DNA from: Eutreptiella sp. 'Long Island Sound 2002'
Lineage: Eukaryota > Euglenozoa > Euglenophyceae > Eutreptiales > Eutreptiaceae
Direction: 5' to 3'
DNA: 64,000 nt
NCBI GenBank assembly: GCA_964036045.1
Contig: OZ038381.1
Location: 103,235,367 to 103,299,366 of the forward strand
Part shown: piece by piece, positions 51,497-62,150 of the stretch
Numbering within the stretch: the stretch's first letter is position 1
How the letters are laid out: every line of letters starts with the position of its first letter
The notes under the pieces: model-generated
Told to the model about the DNA's origin: nothing
What the model saw: the letters and a program-made list of their open reading frames with translations, nothing else
Databases searched by the model: none
Program-made: the position numbers and the translations under genes

Positions 51497-52275
51497 GCAA
51501 AAGGGTCAGGGTCTTCCGGGATCACCCCCAGGTGGCTGGACCTCGGACTGCCCGCGAGATGGAACACCGATGGGCGGACCTACTCCCTACTCGCACTGCA
51601 ATTGTGTGCGACTCATACTTTGGAAGCCACCTAGTGGCAAACCAAATGGCACAGCGTTAGCACCCCTTCTTGTTCCTATGCAAAAGGGATCAGGAAGGGG
51701 TTTCCCTGGCAAGGGATAGTATGCGACCCTCCATTGCAGCAGAAACGTGTGTCAAAGGAGGCAAGTATAGCCTCCATGTGTACAAGAACCCAAAAGTGGG
51801 TAGCAAACCGGCGCGTGTGGTTCCATTTCTGTCAAAGTGTGTGTTGGACAATGAGTGGGTGCGCCACAGAGGTGGTTATGAGCTTCCACCTGTTGTGGCT
51901 ACATGCAGGCAGCTAGCCAACGGTGTTGACAGTGCCAATCAAATGGCACTAGAACACCGTGAGACAGGCAGGTTCAAGAGTTGGACCCGTGCCTTGAAGG
52001 CCTTCTTGTTTAGGTACGCGATTGTAAATACCTTTACAGTCTGCCGACTCCAGGGTTTGATACCCAAAAAGAAATCTCTTTGGGACTTCCAATGGGATAT
52101 TTTGGAAAATATTGTCTCCCCTGGGCACGCTGTGCACACGCCGGTGCTTGTAGATACCCGAGGGACTTGCAAAGTATGCAAGGGGCACACTTGGTTCAAG
52201 TGTGCTCATTGCGATGTGCATTTGCAATCCTACAGTGGTTGTTTCCACAAGTGGCATTCAGAACTAAAACCTTGA
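51497..52275 (+). pseudogene. piggyBac-like transposase, core exon 2 and Cys-rich tail
   Basis: It continues KRVRVFRDHPQVAG, then TAIVCDSYFGSHLVANQM (second catalytic Asp present). A TAG follows at 51658-51660, after which the same frame runs to 52275. It has a PARVVPFLSK strand, NGVDSANQMALEHRETGRFK (third Asp in GVD present; the fourth position is Asn in ANQ, where DQ is usual), and a helical region. The C-terminal Cys-rich domain is CKVCKGHTW with KCAHC and CFHKWH, typical of piggyBac tails. Two Asn substitutions plus the stop suggest an inactive or strongly diverged enzyme. Confidence 0.65.
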
Positions 52276-52389
52276 ACGCAGAAGAAACAACACTCCTACG
52301 GCGCATTGATACTTCTTGCAGGGCAGGGAGGGAAGGAATTGTGCGTGCATGACAGTGTGCGCAGCCACAATGGGGCAACTAAAACAAAG

Positions 52390-53168
52390 TGTGATGAAGG
52401 GGTTACATGAAAGGTAGCACATGGGGTAACTAGTGACAAAGTGCTATTGGAAAGGGGCATGGCTACCCGGGCAACACCCCAAGGGTTACAGCGGTGGTAA
52501 CAAAAACAAACAACAACAAGAGCGCTTGGGTAACACATACATGTTACTGGTAACATAGGAAGTCCCTCGGGTAACACATGGGTAACATGCTCGGTAACAT
52601 GTGTTGCCCAGGTAACAAGCATTTTTCCCCATCCGAAAAATAAAAAAGCTCAAATATCTTCACCTGTTTTCTTGGGCAAAAATGGTTTACCCAGACCATA
52701 TGGATCCCTGAGTACTAACCCTAGATAAGGCAATGTTTTTTATATATGTATATCTATATAGGCTGAAATATGGGTGAAAACGGAGGTGCTTTGCCACTTT
52801 TACGTGTCCCGCACCACACCACTCCCATGTACATGCAACTATTGTCCTTTGCTGCCTTTCTGCGCACGTAAAAGGGTGTATTTGCGTGGTTACTATAAGT
52901 TTAGCTCGGATGCTACGGTCGATATACGGGGCATATGCCCCGGGATATAGCGCAGATATCCGGGTCATAGGCCCAATTTTGGTATAGAATTGAAAAAAAT
53001 GGATAAGTAGCCCAGATCCGCCACCACGAAAAACCCCCATAGGTGTTGAGGAAAACAAAGGCACCCGTAGCCTCTGAACCCCCCCCCCCCGTATCCTTGT
53101 AGATAGAGTAAATTTCCCCAACATGAAAAAAATGACATGTTACCCCAAATTTCACCATGTCACTGCCC
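52390..53168. repeat. TE-F 3' subterminal region and right terminal repeat
   Basis: GGTAACA/GTTACC units at 52400-52620, then AT-rich sequence with a palindromic ATACGGGGCATATGCCCCG (52926-52944) and C/T-rich spacer, ending in the right terminal repeat (53119-53168). Confidence 0.6.
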
Positions 53169-53183
53169 TAGATAAAGGAATAT

Positions 53184-53560
53184 CTAGGGCCAGGCACGGA
53201 AACCACGAGGGAGGGAGACGACAAAGACGACCCGACCAGGTCCACCAGCACCTCGGTGGATAGTTGTCCCATTGAGGATTGTGACGCTTTGCGTGGGTTG
53301 CACCACCAGGTCCCACCGGTAGGAATCATGGTAGCCCTTTTGGGTTCCCGCGGCCACTTGCAAGCTCTTGGAGGGTGGGATCTCATCGAGCCAAATGAAA
53401 ACGACACGGCCGTCCACGGCCTGCTTCCGCCACAAGGCGAAGTTCTGGTGTGGCCACCGAAACCCCTTTCAGGGGGCTGCGGGCAACCGGTCAAACATTT
53501 TGGCCTCAGTTGGTCTATGTCCTTCAGCTAAGGCAGGGCATCCTCCAATGCGCCCGTGAG
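53184..53560 (-). pseudogene. Fragment of another oxygenase-like gene
   Basis: The minus-strand frame ends at TAG 53184-53186 and reads NFALWRKQAVDGRVVFIWLD, KSLQVAAGTQKGYHDS and NGTTIHRGAGGPGRVVFVVS. These align block by block with the TE-A oxygenase (ALQVGVGSHQVGQHES; KGCTFHRGAV...GRYTLFI), with distal His and Arg conserved. The HxD position reads HQN. The start and other exons are not found. TE-F inserted just beyond its stop. Confidence 0.5.
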
Positions 53561-53599
53561 CTCCCTCAACAGGTCGTTATCCATCCAATCACCTATGTA

Positions 53600-54275
53600 A
53601 CTACGAAGTAATGTTTCTCAGTAAATACCGCAAAAAGGAGGTAAAAATGGGGCAAAAATGAGGAAGTGGTGGAAAACATCATTTTGGTCGTAAATGAGTA
53701 TGAAATTCAAATCTGGCGTGCTAAAAATGCCCCCATGGCTTGGGTTCTACGTTGGAAACACACGTGGTGGTCCCCTACCCCTACCCGCAGTGTTCTTCTG
53801 TGCTTTCGAGGCCTAGTACTATGCTTGAGGCCCTTTTGCGTGCGTAAATTGCCCTTTTTACTTACCAGATATTTTTTCACTCGGGACGCAAAATACCCCT
53901 TTTACCTACACAAAATCCAGGTAAATGCCTGCTTTTACCACCCCCCCCCTTTACACCCAAACACAAACCCACATCCCGGGTCCAATGCATGCCATGCGTA
54001 CAAACAAACATGGAGGCAATTGCAGGGATCTTTCCTTGCATTGTTCCAATCAGTCACTCACACGTGTCCAAGTGGGATTCCACCACCAAATCACCAAAGT
54101 ATGCACAACAGAATTGTAAGATTGTAAGACAAACATGTAAGGAACCCTACAACTTCCCCTTTCGCCTCACCCCTGCCCAATACTGCTTAGCACTCCCATA
54201 TTCCTTTGTCTACAACGTAAATGACAAATCGGGTGCTTCTACGGGACGGGAGAAACACCCTTGCTTTTACAACGC
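53600..54275. repeat. GGTAAA/TTTACC-rich spacer
   Basis: Repeated GGTAAA, TTTACC, CGTAAA and TTTTAC elements (53630-53660, 53845-53945, 54260), possibly the intron array of the adjacent oxygenase-type element. There is no supported coding in the plus-strand frames here. Confidence 0.4.
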
Positions 54276-54529
54276 TTCCGGTTGTTTTTTGAGGTGGACC
54301 GACGCACTGGCGCATTGGTTTTCATGCTGTTCATCCATTTTCAAGGAGCGAAGCACTTTGCATGTTGCCTCTGCCTCTGCTTCCATCGTTCTCGGCGTTG
54401 TACAGGTGCCGCCTGGCGGCCGCGTTTTCCGCGTTCCGCTATGGTGCTTCCGCTTGTGCTTCTGGAGGTATGTTTGCTTCGCCTGCCGCGTTCTATTCTT
54501 CTTCCCCGTTTCCCCTGAGGACCTCTTCT

Positions 54530-55301
54530 CACAAAATGACCAGCCCACTGTACCCCAACAACTCCAAGCAGTGGATGAAGGCTGATGGGTCGTTGGAGAA
54601 GTGGAAGCCGAAGGAGGCGGGCCATTGACAGATGAGTTTCGTTGTTTTCCAGCTGAAAGCGCAGACATGTATGTGCCCGCAACATGCAACGTTCTTTGTC
54701 CTCGTTTCTTTTGTCCGTCACGTGCTTCCTCGACAGTGCCTCTTGCTTCCGTTGCCCATGCTTCCCTACTCTTGATTGCATTCTTTCCTACACAGCGGGG
54801 TACTGGTGCGGCTGGGTCGAGTCGAGTGCTAAGAAGCAGAAGAAGGTGCCGGTTGGTTGGCATGCGACCAAGAGCTTCTACTTGACCACCGTGCAGCTAT
54901 ACCACGTCAAGGTGCTGTAGGCCGTGCAGAAGGGGGCCCTGCCACAGGTATGCGACTGCCGCAGCAAGCCAGATCACTGGTTCAAGTACGAGAGGGTATG
55001 TCAATGCGTTGCAAGTGTGCCTCTAGGGGCAGGGTGGCCTCTGCTGTGCTTTCCTCGTTCCCGACATGCTTTATCATTGTCTCCGAACGCGCTTCTGGGA
55101 ATGTTTTGCGCGTTATCCACGTTGTAGTTAGAATTCCGCGTGTTCGGGTTTTCTGCCTCCAGTGCTGCTTTTGGATGCACGTCTTGCGTTATCCGTGTTC
55201 CGTACGTTCTTTTTCAGTTGCAAAAAGACCGGGTTTGGGCTTGGGCGGAGGACACGCCGCAAGGCGAAGAACAGGAGGAGGAGGAGGAAGACGAGTCCTC
55301 C

Positions 55302-55338
<37 letters not shown>

Positions 55339-56450
55339 CCAGTGCCAGCCCAGTGGCAGTGGTCGTGCAACCACTCCGGAGAACAAGGCCCCAAGGAGTA
55401 CCGTTTTGGAGAAAGACAAGGACAAAGAGAAGGAGAAGCACAAGGAGAAGGAGAAGGACAAGGAGAAGGGGGGGGAGGCAAAAGGAGAGGCACTGGGGCA
55501 GCGGAAGACGGAGCTTGCAGCGCCGGCAGAGGAAGTCGTGGTAGCGGAGGGTGCGAAGGGGAAGGAAGGGAAACTCAAGGAGGGGAAACGAAAGGGCAAA
55601 GAGAAGGGGAAAGAGAAGGCGGGTGGTCTGGGCCAGGTGGCCTTCAACATCGAAGGGGCGGCGGGTCCCCAAAACTCCGTGCCGGCGAAGACGACTCGCT
55701 TCGAGCACTACAAAGAGATCACGCAATTCATGAACGGCATGCAGGTGTTAGTCACGTCCCATGTGTTATGTTGTGCATGCCTCCAACAATGCTTCCAAAG
55801 GCGTTCGCCGCGTTATGCGCGTGATCCGCGCTCCGGTTCCCTGCTTCCGGACATGCTTTTCGAGGACATTTGTACGTTTTTCGCGTCCTTCATGTTCTGG
55901 AGTTCGAATTGGCGGAGTATGGGGTGACACTGGGACGGCTGGAGAAGCACTACCGAGTGTGCTTGCGCGCCAGTGGCCGGAAGGATGCTGCTCCTGTCAC
56001 CCCGCTACACAGCCAGGTGCGCCCGGCCGTGGTACAGGGTCTGCTGGCCTGCGGCGTTAAAAACGCGCAATCACCCTGGGCCGCCCCGGAACACTTGGAC
56101 CGGGTCTACCGGACGTCGGGTCACTGCGCGGTCACGGATGGGATCCTGAAAGGGATATCCGTTTGTACCGGCTGTGTGGAGGCCCCAGAGAGGCCGCCCC
56201 GCCCGCTCGCGGCAACAGAGCCAGGGGGTCCGGAGCTGCACGGGATGCAGAACACAGAATACACAGGGGCCCTACCTGGTTCGGTTTGCATCGGACCGGA
56301 TTCGACCATTGCTCTCTCCCTTGACCGTGGTCGCTCGCACGGCTCCACGTACGCCCCTTCCTTGCCCCGCCACTCCCACTCCCACTCCTCCTCCATCTTG
56401 ACCTACGGGTCCGGCTCCGGCTCCGACATCCACTCTTGGGGTTGATGGTG
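54530..56450 (+). CDS. Gene J1: multi-exon gene of unknown function
   Basis: Exons recognised by splice signals and similarity to J2 are as follows. About 54532-54640 has SPLYPNNSKQWMKADGSLEK. 54796-54995 has YWCGWVESSAKKQKK, a TAG at 54918-54920, and CDCRSKPDHWFKYER before GTATGT. 55218-55744 has RVWAWAEDTPQ, a poly-Ser tract from CAG repeats, very basic K/E repeats in the alternative frame, and RFEHYKEITQFMNGMQ before the donor. About 55903-56450 has FELAEYGVTLGRLEKHYRVC and GLLACGVKNAQSPWAAPEHL, ending in a His/Ser-rich tail. Introns are built of GCGTT.CGCGTT and GCTTCTGGA-type repeats. No domain is recognised. Confidence 0.45.
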
Positions 56451-56632
56451 CAGTTCGTAGGGGTGGTGTTGGTGGTGGTGATGGTGGTGGTAGTGATGGT
56501 GTTGGTGGTGGTGCGGGACCGGGCGCGGGAGATGGGGGTACCCAAACGGGGGTGGCGGACGCAACTGGGATCCACTCCGAGCTTCACCAAGACTCGCCGC
56601 CACCTGCAAAGAAATCAGACAGAACAACGATT

Positions 56633-56914
56633 TTACCCATGGAGGCACATCCGGAAGCAGGATTGCGGGAGCAAGGATGATGCGGCGAACGCGCAGAACA
56701 ACCGGAAGCAGCTCGAGAGGCGCGTTGGCAGGCACACAAAGTGAACATACAGAACGCAGCATACCCGCAGCCTTGCCAAACGCCTCTTTTTGATCATTGT
56801 CCACGCGCCCGTCGGCGGCTGCTCGTCCTCGCAGTCTTCGGTGAGGGTATACGCCATCATCCCGGCCATTGTGACCGTTCTCTTGTATCTCTCTTTGAGG
56901 TCGTCGGTACTCAT
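56633..56914 (-). pseudogene. Inverted fragment related to gene J2's last exon
   Basis: The minus-strand frame reads YKRTVTMAGMMAYTLTED and PPTGAWTMIKKRRLAR, matching plus-strand 60310-60444 (FVRIVRMAGLMAYELEEE; PASGAWSLVRTRELAAKK). The orientation is opposite to the neighbouring J1 exons, so an inversion or a separate copy is implied. Confidence 0.45.
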
Positions 56915-57419
56915 GTACCCAAGATCTTCGGCGGGCAGGCTCGCAAGGGACGCCGGCGGACACTTCTGCTCCCCCAGGGGATGCTGCCCCTTTAGCGCCG
57001 CCGAGGGGACCCGATTTCGATCAGGCTTGCAAAGGCGTCGGCCGCGTTTTCGGCGTCAGCCGCGTCCCGTTTTAGTGCTTCCGGTCATGCCTGTGGGAGC
57101 GCTTGCACTGTCCTGCACGCTTTTGGCGTCCCCTCTACAGGGCACCGCGCCGATAGGGACCGGAGCATCACGCCGCTGGAGCAGAGGTGAAGAGACTGAG
57201 ACGGGATCTGTCGAAGAGAATATGATGCTGGAGGTTGTTTTGAGTTCGGGTTCTGTCGGTGTGCACGTTGCGCGCGTTGCACTACTGTGCCTCCGACCAT
57301 GCTTCTGGGAGCAGCCGCCGCGTTATGCGAGGCATCCGCGTTATGTTCGCCATGCTTCCGCCATGGTTCTGGAATCGTTACGCTCGTTATCGACGTTCCG
57401 CACGTTCTGTTTGCTGTCC

Positions 57420-57800
57420 AGATTCTGCAGCAACACCCCAGAAGAGTATGACGGCCGTCGGAACCGACTTCGAGAGTACACTGACCTGGCCAACGCCAGG
57501 TTCAACGGAGTGAGCGGCCTGCTGGCCGGATGCCGACGAGGCCGCCGGCCGTAAGGCGTCCCAGCCCCACCCCGTTCTGCCCGCATGGGGCAGCCCAATG
57601 CTAGCACCCCTTACCCAACAGCCCCCCCACTTGTGGCAACGCGGGGAAGGCACTTCGTGGCCTGTCCCTTGAACCGGCCGCAAATCCCCCCACAACGCTG
57701 TCAGTTGATTATTACACCGCCAGAGGTCCCAGCGAACCCGCATGGTGGGAAGGTGGAGAGATAGCATTCACAGATACACGTTCTGTTTGGAAAAAGAATG
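57420..57800 (+). CDS. Possible exons between J1 and J2
   Basis: Short coding-like pieces: 57424-57554 (TPEEYDGRRNRLREYTDLAN, stop at 57552-57554) and about 57700-57790 (TARGPSEPAWWEGGEIAF). GCGTT-type repeats flank both. Relationship to J1/J2 is uncertain. Confidence 0.3.
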
Positions 57801-58027
57801 CGACCCACTGCTTTCTGCGTTGTCTGCGTTCTCTGTGCTCTGTTTTGTGCGCCTCTCCCATGCTTCTGAAAGCTAATGGATGTGTTGTACGCGTTTTCCG
57901 CGTCATCTACGGTCCGGTTACTGTACCTTCCAACGTGCCTCTAGAAGCTATACAACCTGTGCTCCGCGTATTTCTCGTGTACTGTGTCTCTCATCATTGT
58001 TACCAACATCATTTTAGTGCAGTTTAA

Positions 58028-58260
58028 AATGCCCCTGAGTCTCTCAGCTGGTCGCCTCCGCAAGGAGGATTGTGCTCTTTCAATTGAGTACGGTTTACGA
58101 CCTGGGGAGTCCAACCTTGATGAGCTGGACACAGATGGCATATTCCTTTGTCTACCACGCGCAGAACGGAACCAACATTTTTTGTTCGTCAAAAATGAAT
58201 CCATAAAGTTTTGTTGTGCCGGGGGGTTTTCGAACGTGCCGGATGTCATAGAAGCATGCA
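58028..58260 (+). CDS. Possible exon upstream of J2
   Basis: A clean frame beginning MPLSLSAGRLRKEDC and running through LRPGESNLDELDTDGIFLCL and FLFVKNESIKFCCAGGF. It is followed by GCGTT-type spacer. No homologue is seen in J1; the function is unknown. Confidence 0.35.
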
Positions 58261-58559
58261 TTTTGTTCATTTCCACCGTTTTCCATGTGACAAGCGTATC
58301 GTGCCGTTGCCTCTCCCTTGGCTTTCGTCCTCCGTGTGCCGCGCATGTTACGCGTGTTCAGTCCGTGTCTTCGCTCTCAACTCTTCCTTAAGTTACGTGT
58401 TCTAAGCTTTTGATTCTAGGTGTGCCTCTGGAAACCAAATAACAGGTGTTGCATATCCGTGCAAGGCGTGTTCCGCGTGTCGCGCGTAACGAACACCATG
58501 CTTCGGGAGGCGGGAGCCCACGTTTTGTGCGAGCTACACGTCCTCCTGTACCTCAGCCC

Positions 58560-60444
58560 ATTCTTTATGCCCGCATCCCTTTTCCCAGACAGCCACAAGC
58601 AGTGGCTTGCCAAGGGTGGGCCACCTGGGTAGTTGGGGGAACACGGCCAAGCTGAAGCACAACGAGTTCATCGTGTTCCAGATCAAACAGTATGTGCTTC
58701 TTCAATGGGGTGGAGCGGGGGTGTTGTGCCTTTTGATGCCTCCCACGTCGATGGCGTTCGTTTCGCCTTTTTGTTTCAGCTTCTGGGGCCGTGCCACACA
58801 TTTCTTCACAGGCGGCCGGCACGCAGCTTGGGTGAACCGCAAGAAGGTCGACAGCGAGGGACGACGAGAGGATGAGATGTTCCTCACCAACGTGACCTAT
58901 CCATGCATGACACGTGCCATGTTGTTTTGTATGTTCGCACCGTTCCGAGTGCCCATTATCATTTGCTGCCTGCAGATTTAGACGAAGGAAGGAAAGCCGC
59001 GCGATTCCCGCGAAAGTCCAAGTTTGCCGCGCCAAGCCGGATGGATGGTTCGAGTACACAAAGGTTATATTGCGCGTGATGCGTGTTGTATCTGTAAGTG
59101 ATTTTTCCCCGTGTCATACGGGCGTTGCGCGTGTTGCGCGTTCTGCGCGTTCGGGTAATGTGCCTCTCGTTTTGCCTCTGGGGGCGCCGCCATTGTGCTA
59201 CACGTGCTGCGCGTTTTGCAGATCCAACAGAACCGGTTGTGGACCTAGTCGGAGGGCGAAGAAGAAGAGAGTGAGGAGGAAGAGGAGGAGGAGGCATCAG
59301 CAAACGACGGAGACGAGGAGGAGGAAGAAGAGACCGAGGAGGAAGACAAGGACAAGCTAGCCCATGGCAAAGAGCGGGCCCGAGGCGCACCGAAGAAGGA
59401 GCATTCCGAGGACGACCCAAAGGACCCCGTTGTTCTGGAGAAACACTCCTCTTCTTCTGCGAAGGCAGCACGGTCCACCGTGCTGGAAGTCAAGCAGGAG
59501 CCACAGACAATGACAGAGCAAAAGAAGCGGAAGTCAGAGGAGCGGAGCCCGCCCAACGTGCCACCAAAGAAGTCCGAGGCGGAGATGCCCAAAAAAAAGA
59601 AGGACAAGGACAAGGCGCCCCGTAGTAACGTGTCCTTTCCGATTTCCGGGAAGGGCCCGCAAAAGAGCATCAGCGCCGCACAGACAAGAGCACAGAGGTA
59701 CCAGCATGAAGGCGGGTACGACCGTGATGTGGTCACAATGCAGAGAATCTTGGAGACGGACGTCAATGCCAGTTTGGGCAGATTGGTGATGCACTACAAA
59801 GATGGCTTGTTGGAGTAATTCAAGTCCAGGCGAGAGATCGGTTTGGTATTTCTGCTTCACACCAGTTTCCCGGCTCTAAGCGTGCAAAGCGTGCTGAGAT
59901 GCGGGACCAAGAACGCCCAGTCGGCTGCAACAGCCCGTGAGTACTTCGAAAAGCGGTATTCATCGAGCAGCCCGCGGCAAGTGGCCCAGGAGATATGCAG
60001 GGCCTTTTGGTTGGTACGGGTTGCGCCACCGCACCGCAATGTGCCGTGGACCTCAGCCCGCCATTGGAGGGTATCAATCTGGCCGAGGGGAAGATGGATG
60101 GCCTCCGAAGTGGTCGTGGAGGTGGCGGGGCCGATCGGGTTAGCGCAATGGGCATCGAAGACATCGTTGACATGGAAACGGATGTTTTGAATGTGTTGTG
60201 CAGGGAGCTCTGTTGTGTTTCTGCATAGTCGTCCGCGCGTCATGCGCGTTCCGCGCGCTTGCTTCTAGCCTGCCTCTGGAGGAAAATTCCTGTGTTCCGC
60301 GTTCTGCAGGAGAAGTTCGTCCGGATAGTCCGGATGGCCGGCCTAATGGCGTACGAATTGGAAGAGGAAGGGAACCTCGAACTGCCGGCGTCCGGAGCAT
60401 GGTCGTTGGTGCGCACCCGAGAGCTGGCGGCGAAGAAACCGCGG
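58560..60444 (+). pseudogene. Gene J2: paralogue of J1
   Basis: About 58580-58640 (DSHKQWLAKGGPPG) matches J1's NNSKQWMKADGS. Exon 58810-58913 (GRHAAWVNRKKVDSEGRR) is followed by a 62-nt intron (58914-58975). Exon 58976-59063 has VCRAKPDGWFEYTK, like VCDCRSKPDHWFKYER. Exon 59222-59817 starts RLWT, then TAG where J1 has Trp, then acidic and Lys-rich runs, ending LVMHYKDGLLE. 59870-60180 has VLRCGTKNAQSAATAREYFE, like J1's GVKNAQSPWAAPEHL. Exon 60310-60444 follows. J1 and J2 therefore arose by duplication. Their introns carry the same GCGTT.CGCG/GCTTCTGGA repeats. Confidence 0.45.
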
Positions 60445-60828
60445 GTATTTGTGTGCTTTGTGGTGACGGTGGTGTGCGTGACATTGCCCTCGCCACGCCT
60501 CTGGAGGTCCATGGTTGCCTGATGCGCGTTTTGCGCGTCTTGCGCGTATGATTCCACGTACGCTTCTGGAGGACAACTTTCCGTGTTACGCGTTGCGAAG
60601 ACTGCCGCTTGGGATTGGGAGCCCCCTCACATGAGCGGGTACCGATGTACTCTGTATTGTAGTTCAGGCAGAGGATCTCGGTAAGCAGGGTGAGGAGCAG
60701 TCGCAGCCATTGCTGTCATCAAGAATGCATATCGCTGCATTGTTCATGTGTAGTCTTTTTTTCATTTTTGCATTAGCAGACAGGCCCAATCGGAGGCACC
60801 CCGCGACTACGGGTGCCTTTCTCATGCC
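60445..60828. other. Spacer between J2 and the gag-like region
   Basis: It holds GCGCGTTTTGCGCGTCTTGC-type repeats to about 60600, then unassigned sequence. No supported coding. Confidence 0.4.
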
Positions 60829-61623
60829 GTGGGAGCGTCACAGTTGTCGACAGCTTGCCAACGTCCAGAAGTGGTCCCGGACGACGACGAGCAGACCAGC
60901 CGGTTGGGATATCAGGACGCGGGCGAAGTCGGGCCGCACCGTGGTGCGCCTAGTAATGACGGCGGTGGGGAGCTCGTGGGCGCAGCCGATGACAACCTGC
61001 CTCAGGCCCAGCCCGGTAGCGGCGATTGCGGGCGAGGTCGGGGATGCGAAGGCGGACGGAGCCCAGGAGACCACGGTGAGGATGTGCCCTGTGCCCCCCC
61101 CACGGCGACGAAAGCCGATGATGCCCACGAAGCAGGCCAGCCTGGCGATGGACCCTACTGTGATGATAGTGAGAGGCTCGCTAGGTCCAATGAAGGCCTC
61201 CCTTTGAACCGGTCCAGTGGCGACGGCTTTTGGCAAGGGCAGGGATGCAGCGGCGGCAGGAGCACAAGACAACCGGGTACGGAGATGCCTCGTGACGCTC
61301 CCGCGGCGGCAAACGCCAGCGGTTCCCGCGAAGCAGACCAGCCTCGCGATGGACCCTACTGTGACGATAGTGAGAGGCTCACTAGGTCCAACTACGGCCT
61401 CCCTCGGACTCTGTCCAGTGGCGAGGGCTGCTGGCGAGGGCAGGGATGCAGCGGCGGCAGGAGCACAAGAGATTTGGGTATGGAGGTGCCTTGTGACCCC
61501 CTAGCGGCGACACACGCCGGTGGTTCCCGCGAAGCTGGCCGGCCTAGCGATGGACCCTACTGTGACGACGGTGAGAGGCTCGCTAGGTCCCACGATGGCC
61601 CCCCCTCAGACCCGGTCCAGTAG
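60829..61623 (+). CDS. Repeat-containing protein segment
   Basis: An open frame of 264 codons made largely of a roughly 65-residue repeat. The landmarks DGPYCDDSERLARSN and DGPYCDDSERLTRSN and DGPYCDDGERLARSH recur at about 61149, 61341 and 61551, each preceded by a GQGCSGGRSTR segment. A more diverged unit precedes them. The frame ends at TAG 61621-61623, where the other repeat units have TGG at the same base positions. Low-complexity Gly/Asp/Arg-rich; the function is unknown. Confidence 0.4.
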   Translation: MGASQLSTACQRPEVVPDDDEQTSRLGYQDAGEVGPHRGAPSNDGGGELVGAADDNLPQAQPGSGDCGRGRGCEGGRSPGDHGEDVPCAPPTATKADDAHEAGQPGDGPYCDDSERLARSNEGLPLNRSSGDGFWQGQGCSGGRSTRQPGTEMPRDAPAAANASGSREADQPRDGPYCDDSERLTRSNYGLPRTLSSGEGCWRGQGCSGGRSTRDLGMEVPCDPLAATHAGGSREAGRPSDGPYCDDGERLARSHDGPPSDPVQ

Positions 61624-61689
61624 CGACGGCTGCTTGCGAGGGCGGGGGTGCTGCGGCGGCAGGAGTGCAGGAGAGCTGAGTACAGAGGT

Positions 61690-62150
61690 GCCTGGTAGAC
61701 CCCTTGTGGCAGGGGAAACTGATCTTGGGGTTGTTGCTCGTGCAGCTGATGATGAGCTCGTGGAATGGTGGCAGGATCGAGAAGAAGGTTGGGATTCGGA
61801 TGCGGTACTTAATGAGTGGGATAGCGTGCAGACTAGTGACGGCTACGCTGAAGTGCACAAAACAGTGTTTTTTCTGGAAGGTGTGGACGAGCGGCCGCTG
61901 GACCCGGAGGGGCAGCTACTGGTATGGGGTCGACACGTTCTACTGCGTGACTTACGAGGAGCTGTACACCGGGTACCAGTGCAGCTCAACGCTGACTACC
62001 AACAATTTGCTGCATGTTGTACTGAACAGCGAGAGTACGTCCTTCATCGCGGGGGCTACGGTATTGGTGAGGAATGTGACCCAACGAGACCATGGTGTCG
62101 CCCCAGGGATGCTGTTGGAGATGAGGGCCCGTCTTAAAGGGGGGGATGGA
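61690..62150 (+). pseudogene. Coding-like segment between repeat protein and gag-like ORF
   Basis: One frame has DDELVEWWQDREEGWDSD and VHKTVFFLEGVDERPLDPEG. Another continues WYGVDTFYCVTYEELYTGYQ and SFIAGATVLVRNVTQRDH. The switch near 61930 implies a frameshift. Unassigned; probably the N-terminal part of the downstream gene. Confidence 0.4.

Larger units (their letters stand above)
16501..53168 (+). mobile_element. TE-F, piggyBac-like DNA transposon (about 37 kb with nested insertions)
   Basis: The terminal inverted repeats pair over about 50 bp. The left starts GGGCGGTAACACGGT and contains AAATTTGGGGTAACATGTCA (16518-16537). The right is its inverted counterpart at 53119-53168. TA flanks both sides (16499-16500, 53169-53170). 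Coding exons run left to right from 17150, are interrupted by TE-B and PLE-2, resume at 47616 and end with a piggyBac-type core at 50888-52275. Spacers and introns carry GGTAAC/GTTACC repeats. Confidence 0.7.

Noticed and set aside
25000-52000. Reassigned stop codons (TAG as an amino acid, as in some ulvophyte algae)
   Set aside because: Where a homologous copy exists, TAG sits opposite Trp (TGG), not Gln, and frameshifts are equally common, so decay is simpler.
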